This document shows positions 5,022-5,320 of a stretch of 5,320 nt of DNA, piece by piece (within the stretch, counting starts at the first letter, position 1; every line of letters starts with the position of its first letter). The DNA is taken from the NCBI GenBank assembly GCA_964429675.1, contig CAYSDF010000047.1, positions 1 to 5,320 of the forward strand. Direction: 5' to 3'. The notes below the pieces were generated by a model, which made no database searches, was not told where the DNA came from, and saw only the letters and a program-made list of their open reading frames with translations. Source of the stretch: GWA2-44-9 sp964429675 (GTDB lineage Bacteria > Patescibacteriota > Minisyncoccia > 2-02-FULL-40-12 > GWA2-44-9). The translations under genes and the position numbers were made by a program.

Positions 5022-5320
5022 TTAAAGCTGAGAGTCGGCGCCTTCGCCTCCATTGTCTTCACCTCCACCAGCGTGGCAGGCCGTGGAGTCAGTTTTAAAC
5101 TGCTTCCAGGCAGTATTTCGATCATTCTTATATACTCTTCTGGCTGTTTTGACTGATTTTCTAAAAGCAGTCCAGGCGTCTTTTTGAGCCTGATGTCTGG
5201 CTTTAACATCGGTCATTCCCCAAGCAGCCTTTAGTGCAACTTTTCTTGTTTCAAGAGCAGTCTTTACAGTTGAGGCATAATGATCAACTGCTGCTACCAT
5301 CGCCGTATCCCTTTTATCTA
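5022..5320 (-). CDS. Hypothetical Ala/Lys/Trp-rich helical protein, C-terminal part, cut by window edge
   Basis: I do not recognise a function. The frame is open to the right edge (codons for DKRDTA precede the ATG at 5300), so that ATG is probably internal and the true start lies outside the window. About 75 residues are predicted long helices rich in Ala, Lys and Arg, with recurring aromatic spacing: ALKAAW, QKDAWTAFRKSVKTARRVY, RNTAWKQFKTD. The protein then ends in STACHAGGGEDNGGEGADSQL, with a single Cys and a flexible acidic Gly-rich tail. I associate this RxAxxxxxxxxAW pattern with hypothetical, often exported, proteins of CPR bacteria; that is memory, not a search. A signal peptide, if any, would be upstream of the window. 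The reading frame is supported by the stop just before a strong terminator. Confidence 0.7.
   Translation of the reverse strand, partial: DKRDTAMVAAVDHYASTVKTALETRKVALKAAWGMTDVKARHQAQKDAWTAFRKSVKTARRVYKNDRNTAWKQFKTDSTACHAGGGEDNGGEGADSQL

Overview
The window suggests an ultra-small-genome bacterium of the Candidate Phyla Radiation (Patescibacteria, Parcubacteria/Microgenomates-like). This is inference from gene types, not a database result. The signs are a FemAB-like aminoacyltransferase of the style common in that group, a dnaB with no rplI (ribosomal protein L9) beside it, a CYTH plus P-loop kinase fusion, and an Ala/Trp/Lys-rich helical protein of a kind I associate with these genomes. Shine-Dalgarno sequences are nearly absent. 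All five stop codons are TAA, and Gly and Trp use standard codons, so there is no sign of UGA recoding.

Layout: (1) 66-983, minus: FemAB-family peptidoglycan bridge transferase. Positions 1-65, downstream of it, hold nothing I can name. (2) 984-1557: a 574-base non-coding gap filled by two large imperfect inverted repeats (1045-1245 and 1303-1517), with divergent promoters at its two ends. (3) 1594-2961, plus: replicative helicase DnaB. (4) 2962-3200: a third inverted repeat of about 200 bases (2976-3177). (5) 3201-3800, plus: RecR. (6) 3803-3822: terminator between convergent genes. (7) 3828-4910, minus: CYTH triphosphate tunnel domain fused to an AAA_28/NadR-like P-loop domain, with its own sigma70-type promoter. 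(8) 4971-5005: terminator. (9) 5022 to the right edge, minus: C-terminal part of an alpha-helical protein of unknown function.

How the genes relate: dnaB (replication fork unwinding) and recR (recombinational repair and fork restart) are co-oriented DNA-maintenance genes, but a structured spacer separates them. The FemAB-like protein belongs to cell-wall synthesis. The CYTH/P-loop protein probably acts on polyphosphate, nucleotides or another triphosphate compound. They do not form one pathway.

The most unusual content lies between the genes. Three fold-back structures of nearly equal length (201, 215 and 202 bases) flank dnaB and share terminal and internal motifs. In addition, the dnaB and FemAB genes each have a -10 box exactly 6 bases before the ATG, which predicts leaderless mRNAs.
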